Source: Ursus arctos
Taxonomy: Eukaryota > Chordata > Mammalia > Carnivora > Ursidae
NCBI RefSeq assembly: GCF_023065955.2
Contig: NW_026622841.1
Location: 17,556,501-17,620,500, forward strand
Direction of reading: 5' to 3'
Length of the DNA stretch: 64,000 nt
The translations under genes were made by a program, and so were the position numbers. The notes under the pieces were generated by a model. It was given only the letters and a program-made list of their open reading frames with translations, made no database searches and was not told the origin of the DNA. How positions within the stretch are numbered: the first letter of the stretch is position 1; the number at the start of each line of letters is the position of its first letter. Shown here piece by piece: positions 20,561-31,476 of the stretch.

Positions 20561-23500
20561 GGCCATGCGCTGAGTGAGTGAGCAAAAGGACTGGACCCCC
20601 AGGTCCGTCCCTCACATGCTACTGACGCTCACTTTGCAGGTGGGGGCATCAGGCATCATGTGCCACCAGAGGGTGATGTCAATCCTGGATTGCTTTTATT
20701 CTTTGCATCTCAGATCGACAGAGTGGGAAGCAGTAGCGAGGGACCGGGCTGGGCAGGGGACCATGGGCCTCTGCTCTTGACCCCACAGTTCTGGGGCCTC
20801 CGTCTTATCTGCCAAAGTAGGAACATAGGTGGTGGGCAGGGGGAAGTGAGCCAAGGCTGGGTTCAGAGGTGGGTGGTGTGGCACAGTCGGATGAAATTTG
20901 GTGAGATTTGGCGCCTCTGAATTGCTGTGGCCTAGAGCATGTCTGAGTATTCCAGTAAATTTTCAGCTGAAAATAACCAACTAAATGAAAGTAAAGCAGC
21001 ACTGTGGCTAAGATCAGAAAATCATCAACATACAAATAAATAGCAAGAACGGTCCCCTCTTTACAAGAGGGTCTTCCCACCCTCCCTCTGTTCTTTCTTT
21101 CTTTTTAGAGCAAACCAGACCAGACATCTTCACATTTCCGTCCTGTGGCCCTGCACTCACTTGGAAATACATTTCGATCAAATTCATGCAGGTTTGCCTC
21201 ATTAGGTTTTTCTGTTCATCCTTGTCAGGATTTTCCGCCTGACCACTGTGGCATTATTTCCTTGGTTGGGCATCTCAGGGGAGAAGCGGGCAGTGGTGAA
21301 GAGACCTCTGCTGAGAAAGGAAAAGGTCTAATAAGGAGATGCTGTCCTGTGTTGCCGTCGGGCCCCTCCTAGCCCCCAGGGGAACAGCACATTCTATTTT
21401 ACGAGGATGGCGGGTTACCAGTCCTGCTCACCTGTCCCCCTTGCCCTCCACACACCTCCCTGCTCCTGAGCCTCTTAGGGGAAAAGGGGGGGGGGCTGCC
21501 CTCCTAGGATTGAACCTGAACTAGAAACCAGCTCCTGTGAGCTCAGTTCCCTCTGAACAGAGCTGTTGGCTCCCTCTTCTTCCAAAGGAAAATTTACTGC
21601 TCCAATTTTTACAATTTACATCTTTCATTTAATATTCCAGCCTTCTTTCCTCAAGGCCTCCAGCACAGCTCGTGTCAGAAGGGACTACTTATTTCCGAAC
21701 CTTTTTGCATTATTAGTTTCATTTATTATTTTTATGTTTTCTGCTGGGTCTGTGTACATATCATTTCTCTGAGCTCCCTGGAGCAACCAACAATGAGCTG
21801 GGGACCATCCTCTCTCAGCAAAGGGAAGCTTTAGATGCGGCCATGGGTTCTCCAGGGAAAATGATTCTAGCATATGCATTTCAAATTAGCCCCAATTAAC
21901 CCCTCATCAACCAGCCCCCAAATTTCCATGCAGATGGTGTCAAACCTTTTACTGCCCCTTCCTATCTGTTCCAGACAGCAGAGGACTTCAGGGGGCAAAT
22001 GTGATGTTTTAAACTTCTCAGAGAGCTAAAATACCTTTCTCCCACACCCATTTATCCTTTGGAGATACCCAAAGTCTGAGAAGACTGGAGTTACAAATCC
22101 ACCATTGTCTTGGAGTAGAAAGGCAAACTGATTTCACTTTGTCTTTGAAAATTGTGTTATTTCCATGAAATAAAACTGGAACAACAGCGAGCAGCTGTGT
22201 GTTCTATGAGACTCAGTGGGACATTGCAAGGGAGCCTTGTTGCAAGGTTATGCTAGCTGGCAACGATCATTTCTAGGTGTCCCCTGTCACTTCAGAACCA
22301 GCAAATCCCTTTGACAAAGTCATCTTTCTAGATTGGTTTTTAGCAGTTGAATTTTGAGTTATTATGAGTGAAAATAAACTCTTACCTGTCTTCTGAGAAG
22401 TAAGAGTATTCCTCGGAAGCATTTCTGTTTGTGGGCAAGAGAGTTGCTGAGAGCACTGAGAGCACATCTTCTGGGGATTTAGGCCAGAACACTGCTTTGG
22501 GGGGGCAGTTTAAGAGACCCAGAAGAGGGACAGTGATTGTGTCATGGTTGTAGGTTGGAAGCTCTTTGCTTGGAAGACAGCTGTCTCACCCTTACATCAT
22601 CTGCTGTGATGTCTTAGCCTGGGCCTTATGTAGGGGGAGATGCCTTACGTTTGCTGATCTTAATCACTCCCTTTCTCTCCATGTGGGTAAAGGTACTGGG
22701 GTGTCAGCCAGGAGGAGTGCAGGCACATGACGCACCTGAGGGGACTGGCCCCTCCCAAGTTGGGGACAGTTTTGTGACAGGTCCCATCATCAGCTCCACG
22801 GCTATCCTTCTGTGGCGTGGGCAGCTCCTAAGTCCTCTTCTGAATAGCCTCCCGGTGTTTGCTTGGGAAGCACTTAGGAAGCGCAAGGTTAAATGTAGCC
22901 CCTTCTTTACTTTGGGCTGAGACCTTCACAAATCCAGCCATTCCTGGGCTCAGCCTTATGTACTACAAGACTCAGAAGATTTCAAGTTACCCTGTGAGAC
23001 TGAAAATCCTAATGTGAACAAATGTAGTTACATGAAGATCAGCTGAAGGAGAAGCTCATATTTGCATATTTATACCCTCAAAGCACTTTCTCACCCATTA
23101 CCTCATTTTTATGTCCCATAGCCCACCAAAAATAACTCATTTTTGGATGAAAATACTTTTTTTCCCAATTGCCTGAGTGAAAAAAATAAAACTTTGCCCA
23201 GAAAGAGGACTGGTCTTGTAAAATCTGACTGCATTTGAGTCAGACACATTGACAAAGAGGAATTGATTCACATTGGGCCAACACATGGTGTGTTTATTTC
23301 TTAGAGGTAATAGTAAATTAAGAACAATAAAAAAAGAGAGAGATGTATTTTTAAAAAATATATATATCTTTTTGAAAAATACTGTGTGCTGCTTATTAAG
23401 CTCCTTGGGAATGGACTTCCGTTGGCATTGAGGCTTGGTGACGTGGTTTGATGTCCGTTGCTCTACCCCCAGATGAATAGTAAGTCTCTGGAATGGTACT

Positions 23501-24855
23501 TACAGTCTGTAATGCTATTACCACTCGGTCTGCTGTGGGGTCCCTCAGTCATTTTTTCAATTAAAAAAGGCCCAATGCTCTATTAACCTTTTGTCTGCTG
23601 CTCCATCCTTCATACTGCCGTTGCCCTGAGATGACGAGCCATGTATTAAAAAAGGCATATATTACTGTAAGCCACCTCCAAGTTCTCTGTCATTAGAAAG
23701 ATGCAGTATCATTTTTTCATTAAAAAATATGAGACAGTTTGTCATACTCACAACTGCTGGGCCTGCCTGCAAAAATCTCTTTGTTACAGGAGATGAGAGG
23801 TGACTTCCACCACTCAATGTCCTGTGGTCTGGACACTCAACTGAGCCCCTCCCCACAGAAGATGGGCCAGGGAAGTATTTTTTCCTCGGGAGGCAAAGCT
23901 GTGGCCTATTGACATTGTTTCCTTACAGTTGCTTGTAGGTGAAGTGCTGGCCTTGGTTTACCAGATGCCCGAGCAGTAAATAGAACTGCACACTTCACAC
24001 CATGTACGGCTGCACAAAAAACCCAAAGGTGGCTTTCTGAGCCCCCTTCCTGCCTCCTCATATGGGAAGCACAAAGTCTAGACCACATGTTCAGTGCTAT
24101 AGATCTCTCTTGCTTTCAAGTCTTATAAGAAGTTGCCCAGAATGGACAAGCAATCCTGTCAGTTTGTCAAGGTTCTCAATGACTAAAAGATAAGCAGGGC
24201 CAGGTGTCCAGAATCTAGCCACCATTGTTACCTCTCTGGTCTGGGTGATAACCATTTAGGGACAGCGTCCTGGCTTCCAGTTTCCAGAACACTCAAGAAT
24301 TACCTTTCTTTCCCCATCCCAAGCTAAATAGGGGGAAAAAGTGCTGAAACCATTGTTTTTTTGGAAATCCGTCTTGGCTACAATGACTTGGATGTGGGGA
24401 TAGGTTTGACCATGACTGTTGTTAAAAAAAATCTCTGTTAGGTTGCACATGCTGGATTTCCATGTAACCCTCTGCTTGTCCTTCTAGCCAACCATATAGG
24501 TAGGGCCCCATCTAGTAAAGAAAAGTGAACATTCCAACCCCTGCCTCTCTGTTTCCCCCCACCTCAGAGTCTCAGGGCCCTCCTAATCCCCACTTCAGTC
24601 AAAACCTACTCATGGGAAAGAGGCAGCTAGCATGTCTTTCAAGTCGATGAACATTTATGGACCATGCTGATCAACACTATGACTAGTTTATGATTTTGGA
24701 CCTCACTTGTGAATGCTGTGAAGTGATTCTTTGATTCATTTCTAATTAAACACCATTCCTAGGCCATTTGTTAACATTTCCACAACCTGTTCTCCCTCCT
24801 CATGGATGGCATAAAATTGTCACCTACTGGCTTCCGTGCGCCAGGTATCATAAGA
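20561..24855. other. Long, largely unique noncoding stretch
   Basis: More than 4 kb without a recognised gene and with little recognisable repeat. Weak MIR-like text lies at about 23060-23150. A run of AT-rich, repeat-free sequence at 23280-23740 includes TATATATAT. No splice-flanked exon with coding bias could be supported. A CTCF-like but imperfect CCACCAGAGGGTG occurs at about 20663-20675. Confidence 0.5.
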
Positions 24856-25060
24856 AGCAGTTTGGTGCAATGGTTAATAGAGTTGCCAGAATGCTCAAGT
24901 ACAAATTCTGTCTCTAGTATTAGTTCTCTGCACTTGGAGGTCATTTCCTCCTTTGTTAAATTGGGATATAACAGAATTTACCTCATGTGAAGATTAAATG
25001 AGATTACCACAAAGTCTGTGCCTGGCACAAGGTTAAGTGCTCAACAAATTCTACGCTATT
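24856..25060 (+). mobile_element. MIR SINE, near full length
   Basis: Starts near CAGTTTGGTGCAATGGTTAA (tRNA-like A-box side), continues through GTACAAATTCTGTCTC, TTTCCTCCTTTGTTAAATTG, TGAAGATTAAATGAGATTAC and GTGCCTGGCACAAGGTTAAG, and ends GTGCTCAACAAATTCTACGC. All MIR segments are in order. Confidence 0.9.
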
Positions 25061-25104
25061 ATTTTCAGCTACTCAATATCACATACTTACCTCTTTAACC
25101 TTTA

Positions 25105-25130
25105 TTAGAATTCTCTGAAGTAGGCATTTT

Positions 25131-25166
<36 letters not shown>

Positions 25167-25262
25167 GATGAGAAAATTAAGGTTCAAGAATTTAAGTAAC
25201 TTATCCCAGCGCTCCCAGTGGGTAAGCTGTGAAGCTGGTACTCACACCCAGGTCTGTGGCTT
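25105..25262 (-). mobile_element. MIR relic antisense, split by poly(T)
   Basis: Left part TTCTCTGAAGTAGGCATTTT and right part ACTGATGAGAAAATTAAGGT through CACCCAGGTCTGTGGC match antisense MIR. A run of 29 T replaces the short TTTT that belongs between them. Confidence 0.75.
25135..25163 (+). repeat. Poly(T)29 tract inside a MIR
   Basis: Twenty-nine uninterrupted T bases at the exact position of the ancestral MIR CATTTTAC segment, so it looks like slippage expansion rather than an inserted tail. No target duplication is seen. Confidence 0.9.
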
Positions 25263-25460
25263 CCCTGATGTATCTCCTTTCCACCCTATATTTCCATTGT
25301 GTTTTCTTCCAATGTATCTTCTTCTTCTTAAGTCTGAGCTTTTAAGTGCTCCCAACTCTCATCTCCTGCTTGAATTCTCATTGGATGATGTATCTATTAA
25401 AAATGGGAGCCCCCCCCCAACCCCTGATCCCTCCATGGCATGTACTTGACATCCTCAATG

Positions 25461-26155
25461 CCTCTAGCTCTTCATGGCCTTCAATACTAACTCTACTCCA
25501 ATCCATTTTGCCTCTAGCTCTTCATGGCCTTCAATACTAACTCTACTCCAATCCATTTTGCCTCTAGCTCTTCATGGCCTTCAATACTAACTCTACTCCA
25601 ATCCATTTTGCCTCTAGCTCTTCATGGCCTTCAATACTAACTCTACTCCAATCCATTTTGCCTCTAGCTCTTCATGGCCTTCAATACTAACTCTACTCCA
25701 ATCCATTTTGCCTCTAGCTCTTCATGGCCTTCAATACTAACTCTACTCCAATCCATTTTGCCTCTAGCTCTTCATGGCCTTCAATACTAACTCTACTCCA
25801 ATCCATTTTGCCTCTAGCTCTTCATGGCCTTCAATACTAACTCTACTCCAATCCATTTTGCCTCTAGCTCTTCATGGCCTTCAATACTAACTCTACTCCA
25901 ATCCATTTTGCCTCTAGCTCTTCATGGCCTTCAATACTAACTCTACTCCAATCCATTTTGCCTCTAGCTCTTCATGGCCTTCAATACTAACTCTACTCCA
26001 ATCCATTTTGCCTCTAGCTCTTCATGGCCTTCAATACTAACTCTACTCCAATCCATTTTGCCTCTAGCTCTTCATGGCCTTCAATACTAACTCTACTCCA
26101 ATCCATTTTGCCTCTAGCTCTTCATGGCCTTCGATACTAACTCTACTCCATTCCA
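25461..26155 (+). repeat. 50-bp minisatellite, 13.8 near-perfect copies
   Basis: Thirteen complete units of exactly 50 bp run head to tail from 25461 to 26110 with no difference between them, followed by a 40-bp partial unit (26111-26150). Each unit starts CCTCTAGCTCTTCATGGCCT and ends AATCCATTTTG. The only variant in the array is A to G at 26133 in the terminal partial unit; five further bases match with one mismatch. The unit contains stop triplets (TAG, TAA) and 50 is not a multiple of 3, so it is noncoding. It lies between a MIR and a LINE-2 relic. Such homogeneity indicates very recent expansion. Confidence 0.98.
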
Positions 26156-26554
26156 AGGTGACTAGCCATTGTGCTTCTTATTCCATCCCCTTCAGCTTCC
26201 TTTAGGAATTGACTCCAAGAATTTTCACTGTACTCTACTTGTGTCCCTCTATCTTCTGTCTCTCCCTCTCCATTGGCTCAGTCCCCTCAATTAAAATTTT
26301 CTCCAATTAACAAGAACAAGAAAATCAACAACAACACTTCTTAATCTCCCATTCAGTTGTGTGCTGGAGCTAACTGGTACACAAGAGCTGATTGCTACGA
26401 TTTCAGAAATTCTGCAAGACAGTTGACATCATGTAGTATTGAAATCAGCCTCAGTAAGCATATTTGCATTGTAGACATTGGAAAATGCTACAAGTCATGG
26501 GAGTTTTGGTGTGTGTGTGTCCTTAGAGTCGGTTGTTAAGTTTTCCAGCATATT
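26156..26554. other. Unique stretch beside the minisatellite
   Basis: Pyrimidine-rich then AT-rich DNA. Some of it may be further LINE-2 debris but I cannot show the order of landmarks. Confidence 0.4.
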
Positions 26555-26866
26555 ACTGCTCCCACCCCCCTGTTTCCAACTACCAGCACATCTCTCCTTC
26601 CCTTTAAAAATAAAGTTCCTGAAAGAGTGGCTGATACTTTTCTACCTCCCTTTCCTCTATTATATCTACTGTCTCCAAAGGCAGTGAAACTTTTGTCCTC
26701 ACTCGTATTACCAAGGTCAGCAATAACCTCAGCCCATTTTAACTCTGTAGCATTTGGTGCTGTTGACCTTTTCTCCTTGACAATCACGTCTCCTTTGGCT
26801 GATGTGACACTATCCTGGTTCCACTTCCTCTCTGATCACTCCTTGTCCTTTCCTCTGAGTCCTGAG
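26555..26866 (+). mobile_element. LINE-2 ORF2 relic, reverse-transcriptase region
   Basis: Plus-strand frame starting 26627 reads NSVAFGAVD (residues 39-47) and TLSWFHFLSDHS (61-72), which correspond to the LINE-2 reverse-transcriptase motif A (usually AAFDTVDH) and the following LSWF..YLS segment. The catalytic aspartate of motif A is replaced by glycine (F43-G44). The frame decays on both sides, so this is a dead fragment. It is interrupted by the CAN-SINE at 26859. Confidence 0.75.
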
Positions 26867-27078
26867 TTTTTGTTTTTGTTTTTTTTTTTTTGACAGAGAG
26901 AGAGAGAGACAGCCTGCGAAAGAGGGAACACAAGCAGGGGGAGTGGGAGAGGAAGAAGCAGGTTCCCAGCGGAGCAGGGAGCCCAGTGTGGGGCTCGATC
27001 CCAGAACGCTGGGATCACGCCCTGAGCCAAAGGCAGACGCTTAACGACTGAGCCACCCAGGTGCCCCTGGGTCCTGAG
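26859..27078 (-). mobile_element. CAN-SINE inserted in LINE-2 relic
   Basis: Minus-strand SINE with T-rich tail at the left (26867 on), GACAGAGAGAGAGAGAGACA body, GGGGCTCGATCCCAGAACGC B-box segment and head ending CCACCCAGGTGCCCC near 27066. Short direct repeats GTCCTGAG flank it at 26859-26866 and 27071-27078. Confidence 0.93.
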
Positions 27079-27960
27079 ATTCTTTTCCTATGCCTCTTCC
27101 CTTCTTCCTAGATTCACCAATCTTCTCTACTCCATGATGTAAAATATGACCCAAATTCTCTTGATTCCCTAGAACATGCTTTGTGTGTAACATACCACAT
27201 CTCCTCAGCCCACTGGATTCTAGTGCAGCTATGCTGAAGAACTCAATGCATGCTCTAAATATCTCCCTGCTGTCCTGCCTCAGGGCTTCTTCTAAAGCTA
27301 TGCCAGGCCCAGCTTGAGTGCAGGACATTTGAAGGAGCTAACATTTCATGAGTGTGAACCTCAGCTGATGGAGGATGTGAGTAAGTAGATAAATGCTTCA
27401 GCTTCGCATCTTTAGAGGGACAGTTCTGAAGTGGTTACTCCATGCATTCCCCATGGTCCTTCCGAGGTTCTCCAGTGAGATTGAGCCCCAGTTGCCCACT
27501 GAGATAAGCAACTCAACAACACACCCATTATTGGCTTTTCTTAACACCCTGTCTCACTTAATTCCCTGTCTTCTTTACTCTGTACCCTGGCATCACCTCT
27601 CAGCTAAACTACCTGCACCCAAGTCTGTGTCTCAGGTTCTCTAACCTAAATTAGAATACCCAGGGATTGAAATTTCAGTGCCAGACTCACTTAGATCTCC
27701 AGACCTGTGACTCCTGTAAAAGTATATCATCTCAAGATCAACATGACCCAAACAACCCATTATATTAATGTTTGCCACTTCTCTATGTTGATTTCTACTT
27801 CTGTCTTCTCTGTACTCTGGATCACTCCATTTAGTATGATCCACTCAAGTTCCCAAGGTAGCAATTCCCAAGAAGAGTTCTTTCATACTTTCTCTACCAT
27901 ATCAAAGTCTCCTAACTTTGAAATGACTCTCGAATTTGTCCCCTGGGCTTAGGGTAAACT
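27079..27960 (+). mobile_element. LINE-2 ORF2 relic, continuation
   Basis: The text downstream of the SINE keeps LINE-2 flavour, best at 27640-27980 where ATCTCCAGACCTGTGACTCC and CATCTCAAGATCAACATGAC, then CCAAACAACCCATTA, follow the order of the LINE-2 segment encoding the region after the reverse-transcriptase core. The 27079-27640 part is much weaker. No open frame survives. Confidence 0.5.
27329..27358 (+). repeat. 30-bp exact direct repeat, copy 1
   Basis: The 30 bases starting TTGAAGGAGC and ending GAGTGTGAA recur without mismatch at 29472-29501, 2143 bp downstream in the same orientation. Flanking bases differ. See copy 2 for why this is not a shared repeat family segment. Confidence 0.97.
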
Positions 27961-28785
27961 AGTGGAAAGTCCTCCACTCACCAGAGGTCCTTTTTCTTCC
28001 AACAAAGAAATTATGCAAGCCTCCCCTTTGCATTCATAAAACAAGAGCAGCATAGAGGTTTTGCAATTGCAAAATGCTCTCAATACATCAGAAAGAGTAT
28101 TTTTTCTCTACCAGTATGTATACTGTAGCTGAGATGTTTTCTTCCCTAGTCACAAGAAGTGGCTGCGGGTTCAAGCACTAAAATCACTGGAATTATGACT
28201 TAGTTTGACAAGCTTTGTTTTTGAACTGTCAAGCAACTGAAGAAATCATTATTGTAATATGATAGATAGTGACTGTAGCTCATTGGACTAGTCTTCTGTC
28301 CTTAAACTTCTGGGGTCAGGAGCTTTCTTACCATCTCTGGGGGCCTGACAGGTGTTTAGGTTGAAGTGATAGTGATAGTGGATACTTGGTGTTTCTGATG
28401 CTCCAAAGCTCTAATTGCCCGGCACTACTCTCTTTCCAGAGCCACGACAAGAATTGTCTCTTCAAACATCACTATTGAAGGGTGGCATCTTCCTCCCAAA
28501 ATAGAGTCTTCCTGAGACAATGATATTCCCTCTCCAAGGAATTTGGAATTGGGATTTAGAGAGGCTGGCTTACATAGTTGCCAACTCTGGCCCCGACATA
28601 ACACTGTTAGCCAATGTAGATTGTCTTGGTTATTGAGGCTGCCATATTGGGGCAGCCATTGTGAGCCAATGATCAGTGACTGACACTGAAAGGCATGAGA
28701 AAAGCCAGATTAAAGAGAAAAGGTGCAGAGAGAAACATAAGTGAGCACCAGGAAAATCCAGGGAGGGAGATTCTAGTTTTTTGAC
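27961..28785. other. Unique noncoding stretch
   Basis: No gene or named repeat can be supported. Confidence 0.45.
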
Positions 28786-28985
28786 ATAAACAATGCTTTG
28801 ATGAACATCCTTACACGTGTATAATTTCCCACATCTATGATTATTTTTTTATGAAACCTTTCTACAAATGGAGTTTATGAGTCAAAGAATATTCACACTC
28901 TAAGGATTTTGATATTGTTGCCAAATGGCCCCAGATAAACGTGTTTTTTTAAAATCAGTTTTTATCTCTGTTTATAGTCTATGTA
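28786..28985 (-). mobile_element. Antisense L1 relic, left part
   Basis: Reads AAACAATGCTTTGATGAACA, then ATGAGTCAAAGAATATTCAC and TTGTTGCCAAATGGCCCC. This is the antisense of the late ORF2 and 3' part of an old L1. It continues after the nested element at 29885. Confidence 0.75.
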
Positions 28986-29029
28986 TAGGTCCTTGTGCTC
29001 TTATTCTTCCTAAGTATTACCCTTTAAAG

Positions 29030-29870
29030 AAAAAAACGGGGAATGATTTCAATAACAGAAAGGTACATTTTATGGAAAAGAAAATAAAAATGGCTGTTTA
29101 ATATATGGAAAGATGCCCAGACTCACTTATAATAGAGAAATGCAAATTGAAACTATCTGGAGATACCACTTTTGCTCATCCATTTGGTAAATTCCAGAAG
29201 CTTGATAACATACTCTGTTGGCAAGGCTGTGGAGAAACAGGCACACTCATACATTTTGGGTGGGTGTGTAAATTGATAAAATCTTTGTAGAAGGCAATTT
29301 GGCAGCGTCTTTCAGAATTAAAAATGCATATATCCTTGGTCCCAGTAATTTCGCTTCTTGAAAATCATTCTACAGATACTCTGGCATATTTGAGAAATGA
29401 CGTATGTTCAAGGTTATTCATTGCAGCATTGTTTGTAAGAGCAAAAGGTCAGAGAATATCTAAATAAATTATTGAAGGAGCTAACATTTCATGAGTGTGA
29501 AATCTATACATTGAAAAACTGTTTAATGACAAATAGAAAAGAAGCTTTTAATATACCCATATGAAAAGTTGTGTAATATATATTGTTAAGCAGAAAAAGT
29601 AGGTGTGAAACTGTATATAAAATATGCTATATTTCACTTTGAAGGGAGGAAAATAATAATACATACTGAAATATGCTTATATATATAGAAAGAAACTCTA
29701 GAGGATATACAAGTGTTTGTAGCAGTGGTCACCTCTTTGGGGGTGTGGTGAGCATTGAGCAGATGGGGGACATGGATAGGAGGGAGATTTTTCACTGTAT
29801 TCTTTGTTTTTTGATTTTGGAACCAGGTAAATATACTCACTATCCAAAAAATAAAATGAAAAAAAATACA
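29030..29870 (+). mobile_element. Sense L1 3' end nested in antisense L1
   Basis: Landmarks in sense order: AGAGAAATGCAAATTGAAAC, GGCAAGGCTGTGGAGAAACA, GAAGGCAATTTGGCAGCGTC, TTGCAGCATTGTTTGTAAGA, TATATTGTTAAGCAGAAAAA, AGAAACTCTAGAGGATATAC, GTGGTCACCTCTTTGGGGG, ending in a degenerate A-rich tail near 29840-29875. The left boundary is approximate. It interrupts an antisense L1 whose two halves lie on each side. A 30-bp foreign segment is embedded at 29472. Confidence 0.85.
29472..29501 (+). repeat. 30-bp exact direct repeat, copy 2 (inside L1)
   Basis: Identical to 27329-27358. The surrounding L1 normally runs from TAAATAAATTAT straight into a CCATACAATGG-type segment; here the 30 bases sit in that joint and the L1 resumes at CTATACATTG. 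The segment is thus foreign to the L1. Confidence 0.97.
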
Positions 29871-29884
29871 AAAAACACTTTTCC

Positions 29885-30345
29885 AACGTAAAATTTTTAA
29901 TTTGCTTTTAAAACTTAGTGAGTTTGAACAGTTTTTTCACAGGCCTATTGGCCATTCAGATTTCTTATTTGGGAATTATGCCATTTATATACTTTGCCAA
30001 ATTTTTAAAAAACTGAAGCATCTTTTCTTATTGATTGTAAGTCCATCCTATATATGAAGTATACTAACTTTCATCTCTCATATATATTTCAAATGTTTTC
30101 CCAGTTTGTTTATAGCATTTACATTTTAACAGTATTTGATTTGATATATTGGAGTTTAAAATTTTTATGACATTGAATCTGTTCTTTTATTTGTAAAACT
30201 TCCTTTGCAAATATAATTAGAAAAAATTTCCCCTCTGAGTTAAAATATTCATCTATATTTGTTTCAGGGTTATTTTAGAATTATTTTCATGACAATTCTT
30301 AATTCTTTTGGAATTTTTTAAATGTAGTGTAGAAAGCCAGAATAG
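29885..30345 (-). mobile_element. Antisense L1 relic, right part
   Basis: Resumes the antisense L1 with GAGTTTGAACAGTTTTTTCA, CAGGCCTATTGGCCATTCAG, TTTGCCAAATTTTTAAAAAA, TTCTTATTGATTGTAAGTCC and TGTTTTCCCAGTTTGTTTAT. The order is that of the reverse complement of L1 ORF2, upstream of the part at 28786. Confidence 0.8.
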
Positions 30346-30824
30346 AGCTTTTCTTTTTAGCAAATGGCTAAGCCAGTTGTCCCCAAACTAGTTATTGACT
30401 AAGCCATCGGATGCCTACTAACTTGAAATGCTGCCTTTATCATAGAGTAAATTATTTGTACCCATGGGCCTGTTTCTGGGATTTCTCTTTTGCTTCTCCA
30501 TCGATCTCTCTGCACCAGACCAACCTGGCACTCATTAAGAAACCACCATGTTCTTCTGAGCTTAGAGCTCTGGGCTTCCACATAGCCTTTGTGTAGACCC
30601 TGGCAGGACCTGAGCCGTCCCCCACTGAATCCCCATGACATGCCTCACTGTATGGTCTGTTGGGGATGGCTGTTCTTGCCCTCCAGTCCCATTGTATCTG
30701 AAAGGCATATTATTCCTCTCTACCAATCCGTGAGCTTTACAAGTATTTTCTATTTTTTACACTTCTCCCATGTGCCTACCATCCAGCAGAGCATACGGTT
30801 TCAGATTTAGTTGTGAAACAATGG
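30346..30824. other. Unique noncoding stretch
   Basis: Nothing supported beyond short accidental frames. Confidence 0.45.
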
Positions 30825-31060
30825 AGAATCCACTAAATTCCAGTTTGGCCACTTTCTAGCATTTTGATGTTATCTTGGTTAACCCCCCCCCCCAAAAAAA
30901 CCCAACTTATTGAGTCCAACTATCAGAATCTTTGCCATCAAAAATGAAGATAATAATCCTTACCTCATAAAGTTAGTGTGAGGATTACAATAAGTAATAC
31001 TCTTAAACATTCCTGGCACAGGCCCTGGTGTACAGGAGGGGCTTAGTAAAGTTTCATTTA
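30825..31060 (+). mobile_element. MIR SINE with C/A-tract insertion
   Basis: CCACTTTCTAGCATTTTGAT, then a CCCCCCCCCCC-AAAAAAA run at 30883-30900, then AATGAAGATAATAATCCTTA, CCTCATAAAGTTAGTGTGAG and CCTGGCACAGGCCCTGGTG. These are MIR segments in order, split by the simple run. Confidence 0.8.
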
Positions 31061-31334
31061 CTCATTCATTCAGGGTTCTCGTGCATCAAATATATATGAA
31101 TGTTTTGATGGATTCATTCTGTCCTCCATCATCACAGGCTTGGCTGTGCTGAATTAACTTCTCCCATAATGGCTTCTTAGACAAGGAACTAGGCAAGATT
31201 GCCAATGGGTTCTAGATGGCTCAAAGCCAGATTAGATCCCATACCACTTCCAGTTGGGGTTTTGACTATTTTGAGGTGTGCATAGAGAGGACAGGATAAA
31301 GGGCACTGAGAGTAGTGGGGAAGTGGGGGGCTCT

Positions 31335-31435
31335 GATATGTGTATGTGCATATATGTGTGTATACATGTGCACATATATGTATATGCATAAATACGTATG
31401 TATATAGGTGCACATGTGTACACACATATTGTACA

Positions 31436-31476
<41 letters not shown>
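31335..31476. repeat. Alternating purine-pyrimidine tract with (GT)14
   Basis: About 140 bp of nearly unbroken alternation of the types TATGTG, CATATA and GCACAT, with a perfect (GT)14 at 31441-31468 and an ATATATAT end. Such DNA can adopt left-handed Z conformation under supercoiling. A poly(T) run follows at 31478-31488. Confidence 0.95.

Noticed and set aside
20663..20675. CTCF site CCACCAGAGGGTG
   Set aside because: The important GGC of the core is GGT here, so the match is weaker than at 15290 and 42445.
25461..26155. CRISPR-like array
   Set aside because: Units are contiguous with no unique spacers and the genome is mammalian; it is a minisatellite.
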